DNA of 64,000 nt. Origin: Saccopteryx bilineata. Its lineage: Eukaryota > Chordata > Mammalia > Chiroptera > Emballonuridae. This document shows, one piece after another, positions 12,701-23,778 of the stretch. Each line of letters opens with the position of its first letter. Within the stretch, counting starts at the first letter, position 1. The position numbers and the translations under genes are program-made. Below the pieces are notes generated by a model. That model did no database searches. It worked only from the letters and a program-made list of their open reading frames with translations, and had not been told where the DNA came from. The stretch covers positions 26,938,875 to 27,002,874 of the forward strand of contig NC_089495.1 in assembly GCF_036850765.1 (NCBI RefSeq), given 5' to 3'.

Positions 12701-13125
12701 TGCAATGATGGTGGGAATTCAGACTGGGGCAGTCACTGTGGAAAACAGTATGGAGATTCCTCAAAAAGCTAAAATGGAACTGCCTTTTGATCCAGCCATC
12801 CCACTTTTAGGAATATATCCCAAGAACTCCATATCACTGATTCAAAAGGAGAAATGCACCCCCATGTTTATGGCAGCATTGTTCATAAATAGCAAAGATC
12901 TGGAAACAACCCAAGTGTTCGTCAGTGGACGAGTGGTTTAAAAAGTTATGGTACATGTACATAATGGAATATTAGGGGGCCATAAAAAAGGAAATATTAC
13001 CTTTTGCAACAACATGGATGGACCTGGAAACTATAAATATTATATTAAGTGAAAGAACCCAGGCAGAGAAAGAAAAATATCATGACTTTACTCATTTGAG
13101 GAATCCAAGGAACAATGAGAAATGA
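9722..13125 (+). pseudogene. L1 ORF2 remnant (endonuclease/reverse transcriptase)
   Basis: Opens MAIN at 9722 with an early stop. It then shows the AP-endonuclease motifs [22 protein letters not shown] and GGDFNTPL. The RT core is recognisable in several frames: [34 protein letters not shown] and FADD in [16 protein letters not shown] (~11795-11845). Frameshifts and stops occur at about 9945, 10467, 10653, 10983, 11413, 11527 and 12041. By comparison with the L1 at 33-37 kb, roughly 430 bp is missing near 12430, where RTENPK is followed at once by sequence equivalent to the later NNPIKKW segment. Non-functional. Confidence 0.88.
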
Positions 13126-13251
13126 GAAACAGAATTAAACCTAAATGGAAGGGGGGAGGGAGCTGGTGGAAAGGGGCAAGGGAGATGTTGAGGAGAATAT
13201 GGGGAGGGGAGATACATTCGGGGAGACACTAGAATGTATGTAAACACTATA

Positions 13252-13256
13252 AAAAA

Positions 13257-13299
<43 letters not shown>

Positions 13300-13330
13300 G
13301 AAAAGGACTTATACCACACACACACACACA
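13252..13330. repeat. (TAAA)n then (CA)n at the L1 3' end
   Basis: About 13 TAAA/AAAT units, a short link 'gaaaaggacttatacc', then a CA run lie between the L1 3'UTR and the right-hand TSD. They therefore entered with, or grew from, the tail of that insertion. Confidence 0.85.
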
Positions 13331-13344
13331 AAGACTGTATTTTG

Positions 13345-14815
13345 TTTATTATAAGGTAAGGCAACAATGGAAAAGTAGGATTTAATACTCTCTTTATAAT
13401 GGGATTTTTTAATCTATTTTTAGTTTTAAGAGAATCGTCAGTAAAGAAAAAAATTTGAAGAACAAAGAGAAAAGGAGAGTGAACAGAGCTACAGAAATGG
13501 AGAAAATTTAAGTCATACAAAAGGAAGATAACTGATTCTGTTTACATAAAATGTTGAAGAAGGACTTAAGCATATTAGATTACACATGGCTAATGAAGTT
13601 GACTAAGACAAAGGATATTTATGGTAGAGCTAATGTAGCTTACCTTCAGGAACATTGACTTGTATAAGATTCTTCCTTTCCAGGTCCCGAGAGGGCCCTA
13701 ATAATGTTTACCTGGTCATATATGTTTGTAAAATTTCAAAAATATATATTTTAGAAGCAGTTGGTAAAAACTGCCATATTTCTACTCCAACTTTATTTCC
13801 ATCACAATTTTCCTGTGTCAAGTAGCCAAAGAACAGCTATGGGCATCTTGAGGATCTGTCTAGTAGAATCTAATTTAATCATACAGTTTGTTTTTATTCC
13901 ACGTGGCTTATAGACACCTCCATGTGCAGATAAATTATTGACCATCATTTTAGCATAGAAATATCTTTCAAAAATACATTCCTACCGCCAACTGATCTAC
14001 TCACTGAGAGCTGTGGCATTAGTGTGCAGGACCACAGGTTGTCCAGTAGTATAAAAGAGCTCATGTGTGGTACCAAAGTATGTGGGCAGTGGAGCAGAAA
14101 CAATTTCTGAAATGTGTGAAGTGAGAAGCTAAACTCTGGGAAAATTCTCAAACTATAGAGCTTATATGTGAAAAAACTTGAAAAAGTCCCCATTACTGAC
14201 AATATTCAAATATTGAATATACTTTATCAATGAGTTATAAAGCTGATACTTTTTCAAATGATCCATAATGAAAACATAACAAGTTTAGTCAATTATAATC
14301 AATACAATTACCTATTTTTCTATAGAAAATTATATTTAAAAATTATTCTAAGAAAGGGTTTTCCAAGAGTGTACTAAAACATGTAGGATAAAAAGAATTT
14401 AGAAGTGTCAAGCAGTTAAATAGTAAGCATTATGTTATTTTTCTGAATGTTTTCATAATTGTGCTATTCATTATATTTTACATACATAATTTATTGCATA
14501 GCTTTCTCTTTATACATTTTATTTTTGCATTATTTTGTATTAATAATTTTGTAGTCTTTTTCTCAAACACGGCTTTCAAAATTTAATGTTTCAAGTCGCA
14601 TAAATCCTAGATTCACTGTGGCATGAAGGCTAAGTGTCCAGCTAGGAGTTAGGAAGCTTCTAAATTCTGACCAGGGTGCCTGGAAATTCACTACAGGAAA
14701 GAGAAAACTGACTTTGTAAATTCCAAGCCCTGACAATAAAAACAGTGGGAGGAAGGAGTGTATGTGAGGCAGTGAGGGGAGGGAGAGTAATATAGAGCAT
14801 TGAAACTTTCAAGAC
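13345..14815. other. Unique AT-rich sequence, nothing recognised
   Basis: No credible gene. Frames of 85 codons or fewer on the minus strand (near 13.9-14.2 kb) have no recognisable motif. Confidence 0.4.
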
Positions 14816-15260
14816 ACTGTGGTAGACACTTTATGTATGTTAATTTGTTTAGTCCTCTCAGTAATAACATCTAACTCATTAGATATTTCCCCACTTACCC
14901 TATGATAGGTACTAAGCATTTTTCATACCTTAACTCATTTGATCCTCACAAAAATCCTATGAGATGAATACTGTTATTATTTTTCATTTTACTGATGGGG
15001 AAGTTAGGCACAACTCTAGTAATTGAGTCATGATTTCTACAAAAGTTATTTATTCTCAAAGCTACAACTTTAACCCTACTGTATGCTTGCCTCACAGTAA
15101 CATTAGTAAATCCATTTTTTTGCTTCTCTCTTAACTGAGTACATAAAAGATCAGATAATCTATATTAGTTGTTCAAGGTTGTCATGTGGTTTGTGATGGA
15201 ACTGAGATCTGAAATTCTCCTGATTTGTAACCAATACATTCTTCTGCTGCACCAAACAGC
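14816..15260 (-). repeat. MIR-type SINE remnant(s), minus strand
   Basis: The core 'taactcatttgatcctcac', 'aatcctatgagatgaatac', 'ttttactgatgggg' is the MIR sequence in reverse, with weaker continuation at 15160-15260. A second short piece with the same wording, at 14816-14880, suggests two overlapping or duplicated remnants. Edges are approximate. Confidence 0.6.
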
Positions 15261-15544
15261 CACTCATTAAGTCATTTCACTATGTTAGGTACTCACTAAA
15301 AAATTCTCCAAACATGGGAAATTCGGGAAGTTAGTGACTTTATTGAAATTCATAAACAGTAAGTTCCCCCTCCCCCTTTTTATTTTTTCTGGTACTCAGT
15401 GCTCAAAATGTAGCTGGGTGAGGAGGTAGGGGAGAAAATCCTGAAGCACTAGGTCAGTGCTGAATAGAACAATGGTGTTGGGCAAGTCATCAAAGGTCAA
15501 CTAGAGTAGAACTGTCAACAAATAGAGAAAAGCATGCACAAGAT

Positions 15545-15840
15545 CAGGGGTAGTTAACCTTTTTATACCTACCGTCCACTTTTGTATCTCTGTTAGTAGT
15601 AAAATTTTCTAACCGCCCACCAGTTCCACAGTAATGGTGATTTATAAAGTAGGGAAGTAACTTTACTTTATAAAATTTATAAAGCAGATTTACAGCAAGT
15701 TAAAGCATATAATAATAATTACTTACCAAGTACTTTGTGTCAGATTTTCACTAAGTTTGGCAGAATAAATCTTTATAAAACAACTTACTATAGTTAAATC
15801 TATCTTTTTATTTATACTTTGGTTGCTCCGCTACTGCCAA
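15545..15840. mobile_element. Truncated non-autonomous hAT element
   Basis: The left end 'caggggtagttaacc' resembles hAT termini ('cagggg...'). It is followed by 'ccgcccaccagttccac' and a palindrome-rich AT interior ('actttactttataaaattt'). The expected complementary right end is absent: similarity that I recognise stops near 'gctccgctactgcc', and no 8-bp TSD can be paired. I recall this as a bat short hAT family. Confidence 0.55.
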
Positions 15841-16801
15841 CAAATTACATTTGTAATATGCAGAGTTATTTGGGGAGAATGAGTCTTCTAAGAGAGATTA
15901 ATGAATGGATATCCTATACCATATTATTAAATTTTTTAGCATGAGGTGATAAGAGGCAGAAATGAGGAGGGGTAATTTCTGGAACTCACATTTTTTTTAA
16001 ATGATAGAACAAGATATGGCAGACTAGCTGATTGTGTAAGGAAGGAAGGAAGAATTTACTAGATCATATATAGACAGAATATGGTGTTCTCCAAGTACTT
16101 CAAAAGAAAGAGAAAAAGAGAGGTTGAGAGAGAGATAGCAAGAGAGAGAGAAAAGTTAATGTACTGAATTTCAGTGTTCAAGGAAGAGATTAGCTTTCTG
16201 TGGAAGTAAACCAAGGGACTGTTAATAAATATATAACCTATGTATTTTGGGATTTCTGATCTCTAAAAGATTATCCACTTTCCTTTGCTCTAGTTTTTAA
16301 GCTCACCAATCAAATATCTAATTGTTTGTTTGGTTTCTCATATATATACACCAGGAAAGTACTGGCTGGAAATTATGAATACTACAGACTCAGGAAAGTA
16401 ATATCCCTACTGTAAATAAATCTTTGGCATTTTTAGTTGCACATATGCTCCCTGTAAATTTGACTAGCTGAATGTGTCTCATTGGGTCCAATTAACTCTG
16501 GGGTTTGGACAAGACAGAGGTTTTGAAACCAGCTCTGCACTGTGCCCAGTTAACCAAGGTGGTGCTTCTTGTTTGGTTGTCTTGGTGCTAGTTAGACTAG
16601 CTGTGCGGTCTCTTTGTATGAGGTACTTTTCATAGACTGCCCCTTTCAAATTGCAATCCCTGCAGATGGAGCCATCTGCATACTGTCTAAGATGTAACAT
16701 TTTAATTTCATTGTAAGCACTCATTAGAGGAATTAAAAATATACATTTATGAATTGATGTGATTTTATTATTTTAGAAGGTATGATAAAGAATATTGTCC
16801 T
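15841..16801. other. Unique sequence with a short GA-rich patch
   Basis: A purine-rich stretch lies at about 16106-16155. The rest is unremarkable; an 81-codon minus-strand frame at 16479-16724 has no recognisable domain. Confidence 0.35.
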
Positions 16802-16947
16802 GGGTCCTGGAAAGGTAGCTCAGAGGATTGAAGTGCTGTCCTGGCACACCAAGGTCACAAGTTTGATACCGAGTCAATGCACATAGGAAAAGTAATCAAT
16901 GAGCACACAACTAAATGAAACAACTAAGTGGGACAATAAGTTGATGC

Positions 16948-17027
<80 letters not shown>

Positions 17028-17055
17028 CTCTCTCTCAAATCAATGGAAACATTTT
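16802..17055 (+). mobile_element. Older VES-type SINE with expanded (CT)n(TA)n
   Basis: Degenerate tRNA head 'gggtcctggaaaggtagctc', B-box-like 'caagtttgataccgag', then the characteristic 'gttgatgcttctctc' and a long CT run that changes into about 22 TA units. It ends 'aaatcaatggaaacattttt'. The CT/TA expansion grew from the pyrimidine block normal for this SINE. Confidence 0.75.
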
Positions 17056-19422
17056 TTTAAAAAGCAATATTATACTGATATATACTCACATTTTGATTGT
17101 GATACAGTATTTATAAATAAATGTGACTTTTCAGAGAGAAGGCCTAAAAAGATAACTGTGAAAGTGTTCTTTGACTAGTTCACACAGTCTTTTGTGACTC
17201 TTATTGGACCACCACGTTGTCTTCCAAACTATAAAGCAATTGTGAGAAGTAATCAAGTGTTTTTCTATTAATTCAAATTCTCCTGTGAAAGATGCCTGCA
17301 TAAGGAAAACAAATAGCATAAGAAACAATTTATGATTATAGAAATGTTCTTGAATGACCTACAGGTTTTTAATTTATTGAAGTACAAATGAACATACTAT
17401 GGACTTTCATCCAATGTGCAGCAGTCATTAATCTACGATCGTGTCAAACACTAAACATTTTTTCCTTTATTTTTTCTTTTTCCTTTTCTTTCCTCCTATT
17501 CTCTTCCTTTATTTCTTGCTGTTTCTGAATTGGAATCAATGATATACTGCTTCACCATTTCTATACCTTGATTACATTTTAAGATAAGAATCAGAAATCC
17601 CTTATGATCCATGAATGTAGAGAAAAGAAGATTGAACTGAAAGGATGTGAATTTGTGTACATATTTGTGAGATTAAAAAGAAAACAGAACAGTGTATCTT
17701 AGGAAAATAGGCAATATCTCAAAAACCCAAACCCAGATGTAATCAGATTTCAATTCAATCTAGCATCTTTTCAAATACTTTGCATCTAATAACAGCAGAA
17801 ATGGGAGTGCATTACATCAAAATGACATATATAAGGGGCTCACCCAGCTGGCAGATAGAGGCTCTTAGTGGTTGGGATGGTGTTATTTAATGTGTTTATG
17901 ACTATTGCTTAAGCATGTTCAGAATTTTATAACAGAGATATGAATAGTACTTACTGTATGTCATTACAGCCACATCTGCATAAAAGGCATATGGAAAATG
18001 GATTCCCTCTGCACATTTTACCCCAAATTACCAGTGTTAATGGCTATCTAGAAATTTCATTGGAAAAACAAATACTGGAAATAAAAGCAAAGGTGTAGTT
18101 GTCAGGAAGGAAGTTTGAGCCTTGGATTTATTAGTAGAGAATATTTCAAATGAGCTTTCTGTTAATTGCAAGTAGATGACTCATGATGAACTATGCTTGT
18201 AACATGACGTTATTCCTCCCAGGCATCAAAGTGATATAAATATCCTTTCCCATGAAATGGGCTTTTGTCAAATTCACATTCTTCAATTTAACCAACAAAG
18301 CTAGAAGGAATTCAAGTAAAGGACAGATCTCGGGGAAAGCCAGATGATCACATACTTAATGACAAAATGCTAAGAGATTTTCTAAAGTATATTATGAATG
18401 TAAGTAATCCTTGACTGTGGAAATGTCTGTACCCACAAATTCCTTGGTATATGTGGAATAGTTTTATTTCTCAGTATTTCTTAGTTTCTGAATTTAGTAG
18501 GTTTCCTGTTTTGTTATAACTCTTTTTTTATGGCAGCAATTTTCATGTTTTTATAGCACTTTTACAACCCATTGAAAGGCCTCTTGGCACAATGTTTCAC
18601 CTCAGATGCTGTCACAAAGTAATTCATCAACACTCGGGCTACACTTGCCCCAGGTCTAATGGACATCAGCCCCAAGGTATCTCAAATTACCTCACAACTA
18701 ACTGACTACCCAATCCCCAGAATCAATGATGGCTAAATCAGGAGAACCTTTCTCATGTGTGATTCCATAACTTTAAGCATCTATCTTTGGACACCCACAC
18801 AAGAAACATGCTGCTGTGTTATCTCAATCCATATACTTTGTTCTATGACAAATAAGAAATTTATTTCCCTACCAAGAGTAGAACCTTGCAGTAAATTGTA
18901 GATCAATTGACCAAGTAACTGAACACCTCATTCATTTCCTTCTACCTAATTCATGCCAGTTTCTAATGTTCCATAATCTGGATCTGAACTCTACAGTCTC
19001 AGTTGCTACATGGAGTCTTACTTGAACTTACTCAAATGTCTCTGATACACTGTTGCGCATTTCTGAGATTGCCCAGATACCCCACCTTGACTCAGTCCTG
19101 TTTTATATCCCCTATCCCTCACCCTCATCTCTGGCTAACACCAGCACAGTAGGATCAGATTCATCAGTCTGCCCTTGGACTACTGGATCATCCTTATGAA
19201 ACAGCTCAGTGCACTCAATCTCAGCACACCCTAAATATCATTTCAGAGCACTCCCTGTCTGGCAGCTCAGGCAGATGGAAGAGGAAGACAAAAACCCATT
19301 TTCAACAGAAGAAGGGAACCATAAGGAACCAAGTTCCAAGGCATTGCAAACAAATGAAGTGCTAGAATAGAGGGGGAAATTCTACTTTATTCAGCTAACC
19401 CTGTTACCTGACAGAGCTGGGA
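17056..19422. other. Unique sequence, possible conserved non-coding block at 17.8-18.4 kb
   Basis: No credible gene. The 17820-18420 part has balanced composition, no repeat that I recognise and no simple sequence. That is what conserved non-coding elements look like, but single-sequence inspection cannot show conservation. Confidence 0.3.
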
Positions 19423-19676
19423 TAAGAAAGAAAGAAAGAGAAAATGGGGAAAGGAGAAAGGAGAGAGAGAAAAAGAAAGAAAAGAAAAGAAAGATAAAAA
19501 AAGAAGAGAAGGAAGGAAAAAGAAAGGAAGGAGGGAGGAAGGGAAAAATGGAGGGAGGGAAGAGAAGAGAAGAGAAGAGAGGAGAAGAGAAGAGAGAAGA
19601 GAAGAGAAGAGAAGAGAAGAGAAGAGAAGAGAAGAGAAGAGAAGAGAAGAGAAGAGAAGAGAAGAGAAGAAGAGAG
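19423..19676. repeat. Purine-rich tract with (GAGAA)n microsatellite
   Basis: About 250 bp of almost pure purine on the + strand. It moves from GAAA-rich to GGAAGG-rich to a regular 'gagaa' array (about 19559-19670). The 112-codon minus frame across it is just Leu/Ser/Phe translated from the repeat. Confidence 0.93.
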
Positions 19677-20045
19677 AATTATACTAGTAAACCAAAGCCC
19701 AGATAAGCACACTGGACAAGGAAAGCTCAATATCCCTTTCATTCCTCCTCATTTATGTCTATTTAGTTGGTTGCACATTACAAGTTAGGACTGAATCTCT
19801 TGCTTTTGAGTCTGATGCAGCCTGAACTAAAGTCAATCTGAGAAGCTTACTAAGTCTAAAAAAGGGTAACTCAACCTCTGTCCTGGTGACACCAAGGGAT
19901 TGTATTGTTTTACTTTTTCTGATCCCTCCTATCTACCCTCCCAGCACTAAGCTTTAGTTATAGCAAACTATTTCTTATGTGTTTCTTACATACTAGTCTG
20001 TTTTATGTCTTTGTGTTTTTTAAAGATAGTGTGCTCTATTCCTGA

Positions 20046-20128
20046 AATTCACTTTAGTCCCCTTCCTACAGAGGGAACTTTCATTGATTTGCCAAGTCAC
20101 CCTTAGATGTCACTTTCTCTGCAGAGCA
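20046..20128 (+). repeat. Direct repeat, copy 1 (83 bp)
   Basis: The segment from 'aattcactttagtcc' to 'gcagagca' recurs at 24551-24633 with about 8 mismatches in 83 bp. It includes a central run 'gatttgccaagtcaccctta' that is identical in both. Not a family that I recognise. Confidence 0.85.
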
Positions 20129-20599
20129 TTTTCTGTAGTACCTGTCTTGTTTCTGTTGGCAAATAGACCATGTTCCCCTCAGAATATTGTACCAGTTGGC
20201 ATTATTTCACAGTGGGTAGTGGTGGTGATGGTGGGTGACATATGAGTGACTAAGGAGATCATAGTATGGTAAGATAGCTATGCATGGTAATCAATGATTA
20301 TAATAAATTATTGATGGTTGTAAAATACAGTACAAGTATAGCAGAGGTAGTGATTGATGGATCATATTCAAAAAATAGTGTTAAGTCAAAAAGTATTTTT
20401 TTCTCAATGAAAATTTTATATGCTTTTCTAAAGGCTCTAACTAGACTTTACCTCATTTAATTTTTTTGTTATTGCCTTGAATGAGATAGCTGTTATGTGT
20501 ATTTTAATTTTCTAATTCAATTAGAACTGTTAATACAATGATAAGATGAATATTCAAAAATGTTTTAAGAAGCTGGATCAGTAGATAAAATTTATCTTT

Positions 20600-20870
20600 T
20601 GGAATAGGTAGTGTGTATTCTCATAAATTGCTGATGGAATTATAAATTGACTGATACAGTTTTTTTATTTTTGAAAGTTGGCAATATATATCAAAAACAT
20701 AAAAATATATGTACAACCTTTAAACAAAACATTTCACATTTAAGGATATTTTCAAAGAAATAATTATGTATGCTGTTTGATTTTTATATAGTATATGTAT
20801 AAATGTTTATTATATTATTAGAAACAGTAAAAATTGGAAATTGACCACATGTCAGCAATATATATGCACA
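20600..20870 (+). repeat. Probable ancient L1M/HAL1-type remnant
   Basis: Phrases such as 'gctgatggaattataaattg', 'gttggcaatatatatc' and 'aacagtaaaaattggaa' resemble the 3' coding part of old mammalian L1/HAL1 elements. Heavily decayed, edges uncertain. The Tigger lies just downstream in a TA-rich tract. Confidence 0.4.
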
Positions 20871-20952
20871 TATATATACATATATGATATATACACCATA
20901 TACATATACAGTGGTACCTTGAGATACGAGAAGACCAACATATGAATTTTTT

Positions 20953-21146
20953 AAGATACAAGCTGTACAGAGAACTAGATAGAGGGTGACGGAGGACAAT
21001 CTGACTTTGGGCGAGGGGTTTGCAACATAATTTGATGACAAAATAACCTAGACATGTTTTCTTTGAATATATGTACTCTGATTTATTAATGTCATCCCAT
21101 TACCATTAATAAAAATTTATTAAAAAAAAAAAAAGATACAAGCTGT
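20953..21146 (+). mobile_element. 5'-truncated L1 tail nested in the Tigger
   Basis: Exact copies of 'aagatacaagctgt' at 20953-20966 and 21133-21146 bracket about 166 bp. That segment matches the 3' end of the L1 at 32.7 kb read on its coding strand ('gatagagggtgacggagg', 'acaatctgactttggg', 'gaatatatgtactctgattt') and ends in poly(A). A standard target-primed L1 insertion, which shows that this L1 subfamily was active after the Tigger had landed. Confidence 0.93.
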
Positions 21147-21373
21147 GACTCAGTCCATATTTTTGTTCGAGATCCGAGCGAAATTCCAAGGTATGAGTTG
21201 TGATTTGGGAATCTGATGCTAGTTGGCGCGTTGGCGCATGGGTCCAGTATCAGCAGCACAACACCAGCATCTCGTTCTTTCTCACGTGTTGCCCACAGAA
21301 TCAAGTCGAATCTCGTGTACTGTACTCATTCTTGCATCATTTTTGCATATTTTACTAACTTTTGTGTGCGATC

Positions 21374-23111
21374 ATGGGGCCGAAGAAAGTACGTATAAAG
21401 GACAGTGGTGAGAAGAAGAAGAGAATGATGTCAATAGAAGTAAAGTAAGAAAATAGAAAAGCATGAGTGTAGTGTATGAGTGATTGAATTGGCAAGGCTG
21501 TATAACCGCAATACATCTACAATTTGTACCATCCTTAAACAAAAGTAAACCATCAAAAGTGCAAATCCAGCAAAAGGAACTACAATTCTGTCCCAATTAA
21601 GGACAAATAACCATGAAGAAATGGAGAAGCTTCTGCTGGTGTGGGTGAAAGAGAAAGAGCTGGCAGGAGATACAGAGACGGAGACTATAATATGCGAAAA
21701 GGCACGTATTATTTGTGGCAACTTGAAGAAGAAAGAACCATCAACCTCAAAAGAGGCAGCAGAAGATACATTTAGGGAAAGTCACAACTGGTTTAAAAAT
21801 TTCAAGAAGAGATCTGGCATCCACTCAGTGGAGAGGCATGGTGTTGCTGCGAGTGCTAACATTAAGGCAGCTGAGGAGTACATCACACGTTTTGCTGCAC
21901 TGATTGCAAAGGAAGGCTACATCCCCCAACAAGTGTTCAACTGTGATGAAACAGGATTGTTTTGGGAAAAAATGCCCCGGAGGACTTTCATCACTGCAGA
22001 GCAGAAACTGCCAGGCCATAAACCCATGAAGGACCGTCTGACCCTTGCATGGTGTGCAAATGCTAGTGGTGACTGTAAAGTAAAGCCACTGCTAGTATAT
22101 CATCCTGAAAATCCTCCAGCCTTTAAGACTCACAAGATTCTTAAAGAAAAACTGCAGGTTATGTGGCACAGCAATGCTGGGGCATGGGTTACGTGGCAGT
22201 TTTTTATTGAATGGATAAATCGCGTCTTTAGTCCTGCAGTGAAGAAATATCTTCAAGAAAATAAACTCCCAAAGAAAGCATTACTAATCCTTGAAAATGC
22301 TCCAGCCCACCCACCTAGTCTTGAAGATGACATTCTTGATGAATTCAAATTCGTGAAAGTCCTTTACCTCCCACCCAACACGACTTCAATCTTGCAACCT
22401 ATGGATCAGCAGGTCATTTTCAACTTTAAAAAGCTTTACACAAAACACTTGTTCTGCCGCTGCTTTGAGGTGACTGAGCGTACAATTATAACCCTTCAAG
22501 AGTTTTGGAAAGATCACTACAACATCGTGATATGTTTACGCATTATTGATGTGGCATGGCAAGAGGTTACAAGAAGAACCTTGACCTCAGCATGGAAAAA
22601 GTTATGGCCTGATGTTGTTGCAGACAGGGACTTCAAAGAATTTGAACAGGAGACCAAGACCGAGGTAGAAGTGTTGGAGGAGATTGTGTCCCTCGGAAAG
22701 TCAGTGGGTCTGGAGGTAGATGAGAATGACATACACAAGCTCATCGAAGAACATGAGGAGGAAATCTCAACTGAGGAGTTGAAGGAGCTACAGATGATGC
22801 AACATACAGAGCTTCTGCAAGAGATTAGTAGTGAGGAGGAGGTAGAGTCAGAGAAAGTGATTTCTACAAGTGAAATTAAAGACATGCTGGCAATGTGGGA
22901 GAAGCTTTCAAGTTTCATTGAAAAGAACCACCCAGAAAAAGTTTCAACTGGTCGTGCTTTAGCACTTTTTAATGACACTTGTTTGTCACATTTCTGTAAC
23001 ATTTTAAAAGGCAGGCAAAAGCAAACCTGTTTGGATAGATTTTTATTCAAAAGTCCTGCAAGTGAAAGTGCTGAAAGTACAGCCAAAAAGGCAAAAACAG
23101 GTGATGATTAA
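21374..23111 (+). pseudogene. Tigger transposase, 5' end frameshifted, 496-codon frame intact
   Basis: The natural start is probably the ATG at 21374 (MGPKKVRIKDSGEKKKR). The N-terminal CENP-B-type helix-turn-helix region is broken by stops and frame changes between about 21446 and 21600, so only 21621-23111 stays open (496 aa, MEKLLLVWVKEKELAGD..). In that frame a second HTH/CENPB region covers residues ~1-75. The DDE_1 core carries D109 (FNCDETG) and D262 (LQPMDQQV), but residue 225 is Glu (LILENAPAHP), where Tigger/CENP-B relatives normally have Asp. An acidic C-terminal tail (~340-440) and a Lys-rich end follow. Family role: cuts and pastes elements with matching TIRs. With the DNA-binding start broken and a catalytic residue changed, activity is unlikely. 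Resembles TIGD1-type proteins, but it sits inside its own TIRs, so it is a transposon and not a host gene. Confidence 0.88.
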
Positions 23112-23772
23112 ATGAAAAATTTTAATGTTAAGCTTAGGTTAAGTTTAAAGTTAAGAAAGTGCATTTTTTACAATAAAGTTTTTGTGGTTTCATTTTAAGT
23201 AAAGAAAGTGCAGTCTTAGTTTTGTTTAAATTAAAGACAATGCAGTTTTAGTTCACATTTAGTGTTAAGAAAGTGCAGTTTTAGTTTGCATAGTTTGCAT
23301 GTCTACAGTGCCTGCATCCCTTTCTCTCTCCCTCCTTCTCTGCCATTCACCTCCATTAGCCTCACTCATCTGTCTCCAAGGTAACAATACAGTACTAAAT
23401 AACAGTCTTCTTTAATTTCATATATATTTTGTTATGCATTGGTAAAGTATACATGTGTGTTTCTTAATTAACGTCTTTTTTCATAATGTAGGATGGTTTG
23501 GGGTGTTTCACAGGGCTGGAACAGATTAAACCTATTTTAGTTATTTTAAATGGAAGAAATTTGATATACGAGTTGACTGAGTTATGAGCTTGGTTACAGA
23601 ATGAATTAAACTCGTATCTCAAGGTACCACTCTCTCTCTATATATATGTCAATCAGGACTGTAAAGCCAGAAGCCACGGCCACTATCACAGCCGCCTGGC
23701 CCATGCAGGTTCGCATTGGATTTGGACAGTCAGTAAAGAAACAACGGAGCCAAAAACTGATGGGCCATCATC

Positions 23773-23778
23773 TTTAAT
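23773..23778 (-). terminator. Polyadenylation signal of the solo LTR
   Basis: ATTAAA on the minus strand about 325 bp downstream of the TATA-like box, followed by a GT-rich stretch. Position and spacing fit the R/U5 border of an LTR. Confidence 0.4.

Larger units (their letters stand above)
8055..13344 (+). mobile_element. Old L1 retrotransposon, + strand, with 14-bp TSD
   Basis: The body (8069-13330) lies between exact copies of 'aagactgtattttg' at 8055-8068 and 13331-13344. In order it holds a GC-richer 5' leader (8069-8738), ORF1 remnant, short spacer, ORF2 remnant and a 3' end that closes with (TAAA)n and (CA)n instead of a plain poly(A). About 5.26 kb long, shortened chiefly by an ORF2 deletion near 12430. 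Both reading frames are broken, so it is a dead copy. It differs clearly from the L1 at 32.7-40.6 kb and represents another subfamily. Being bracketed by a TSD, the 8069 boundary is the true left end of this insertion. Confidence 0.92.
20909..23632 (+). mobile_element. Tigger (pogo/Tc1 superfamily) DNA transposon
   Basis: The left terminus 'cagtggtaccttgagatac' and right terminus 'gtatctcaaggtaccact' are inverted copies in a TA-rich context, as expected for TA-targeting elements. The last bases on the right are altered (cactc for cactg). The 2.72 kb include a 180-bp L1-tail insertion with its TSD, so the original element was about 2.54 kb. It encodes a CENP-B/jerky-like transposase on the + strand, and a 3'UTR-like region carries three repeats of 'agtgcag..ttagtttt' near 23207-23287. 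The long intact frame suggests a younger insertion than the MER2 or MER5A relics. Confidence 0.93.

Noticed and set aside
19404..19742. 112-codon minus frame of Leu/Ser/Phe
   Set aside because: Pure translation of the GA-rich microsatellite.
21621..23111. Host TIGD1-like domesticated gene
   Set aside because: The frame sits within its own terminal inverted repeats and has a broken N-terminus; domestication is left as a question, not a call.
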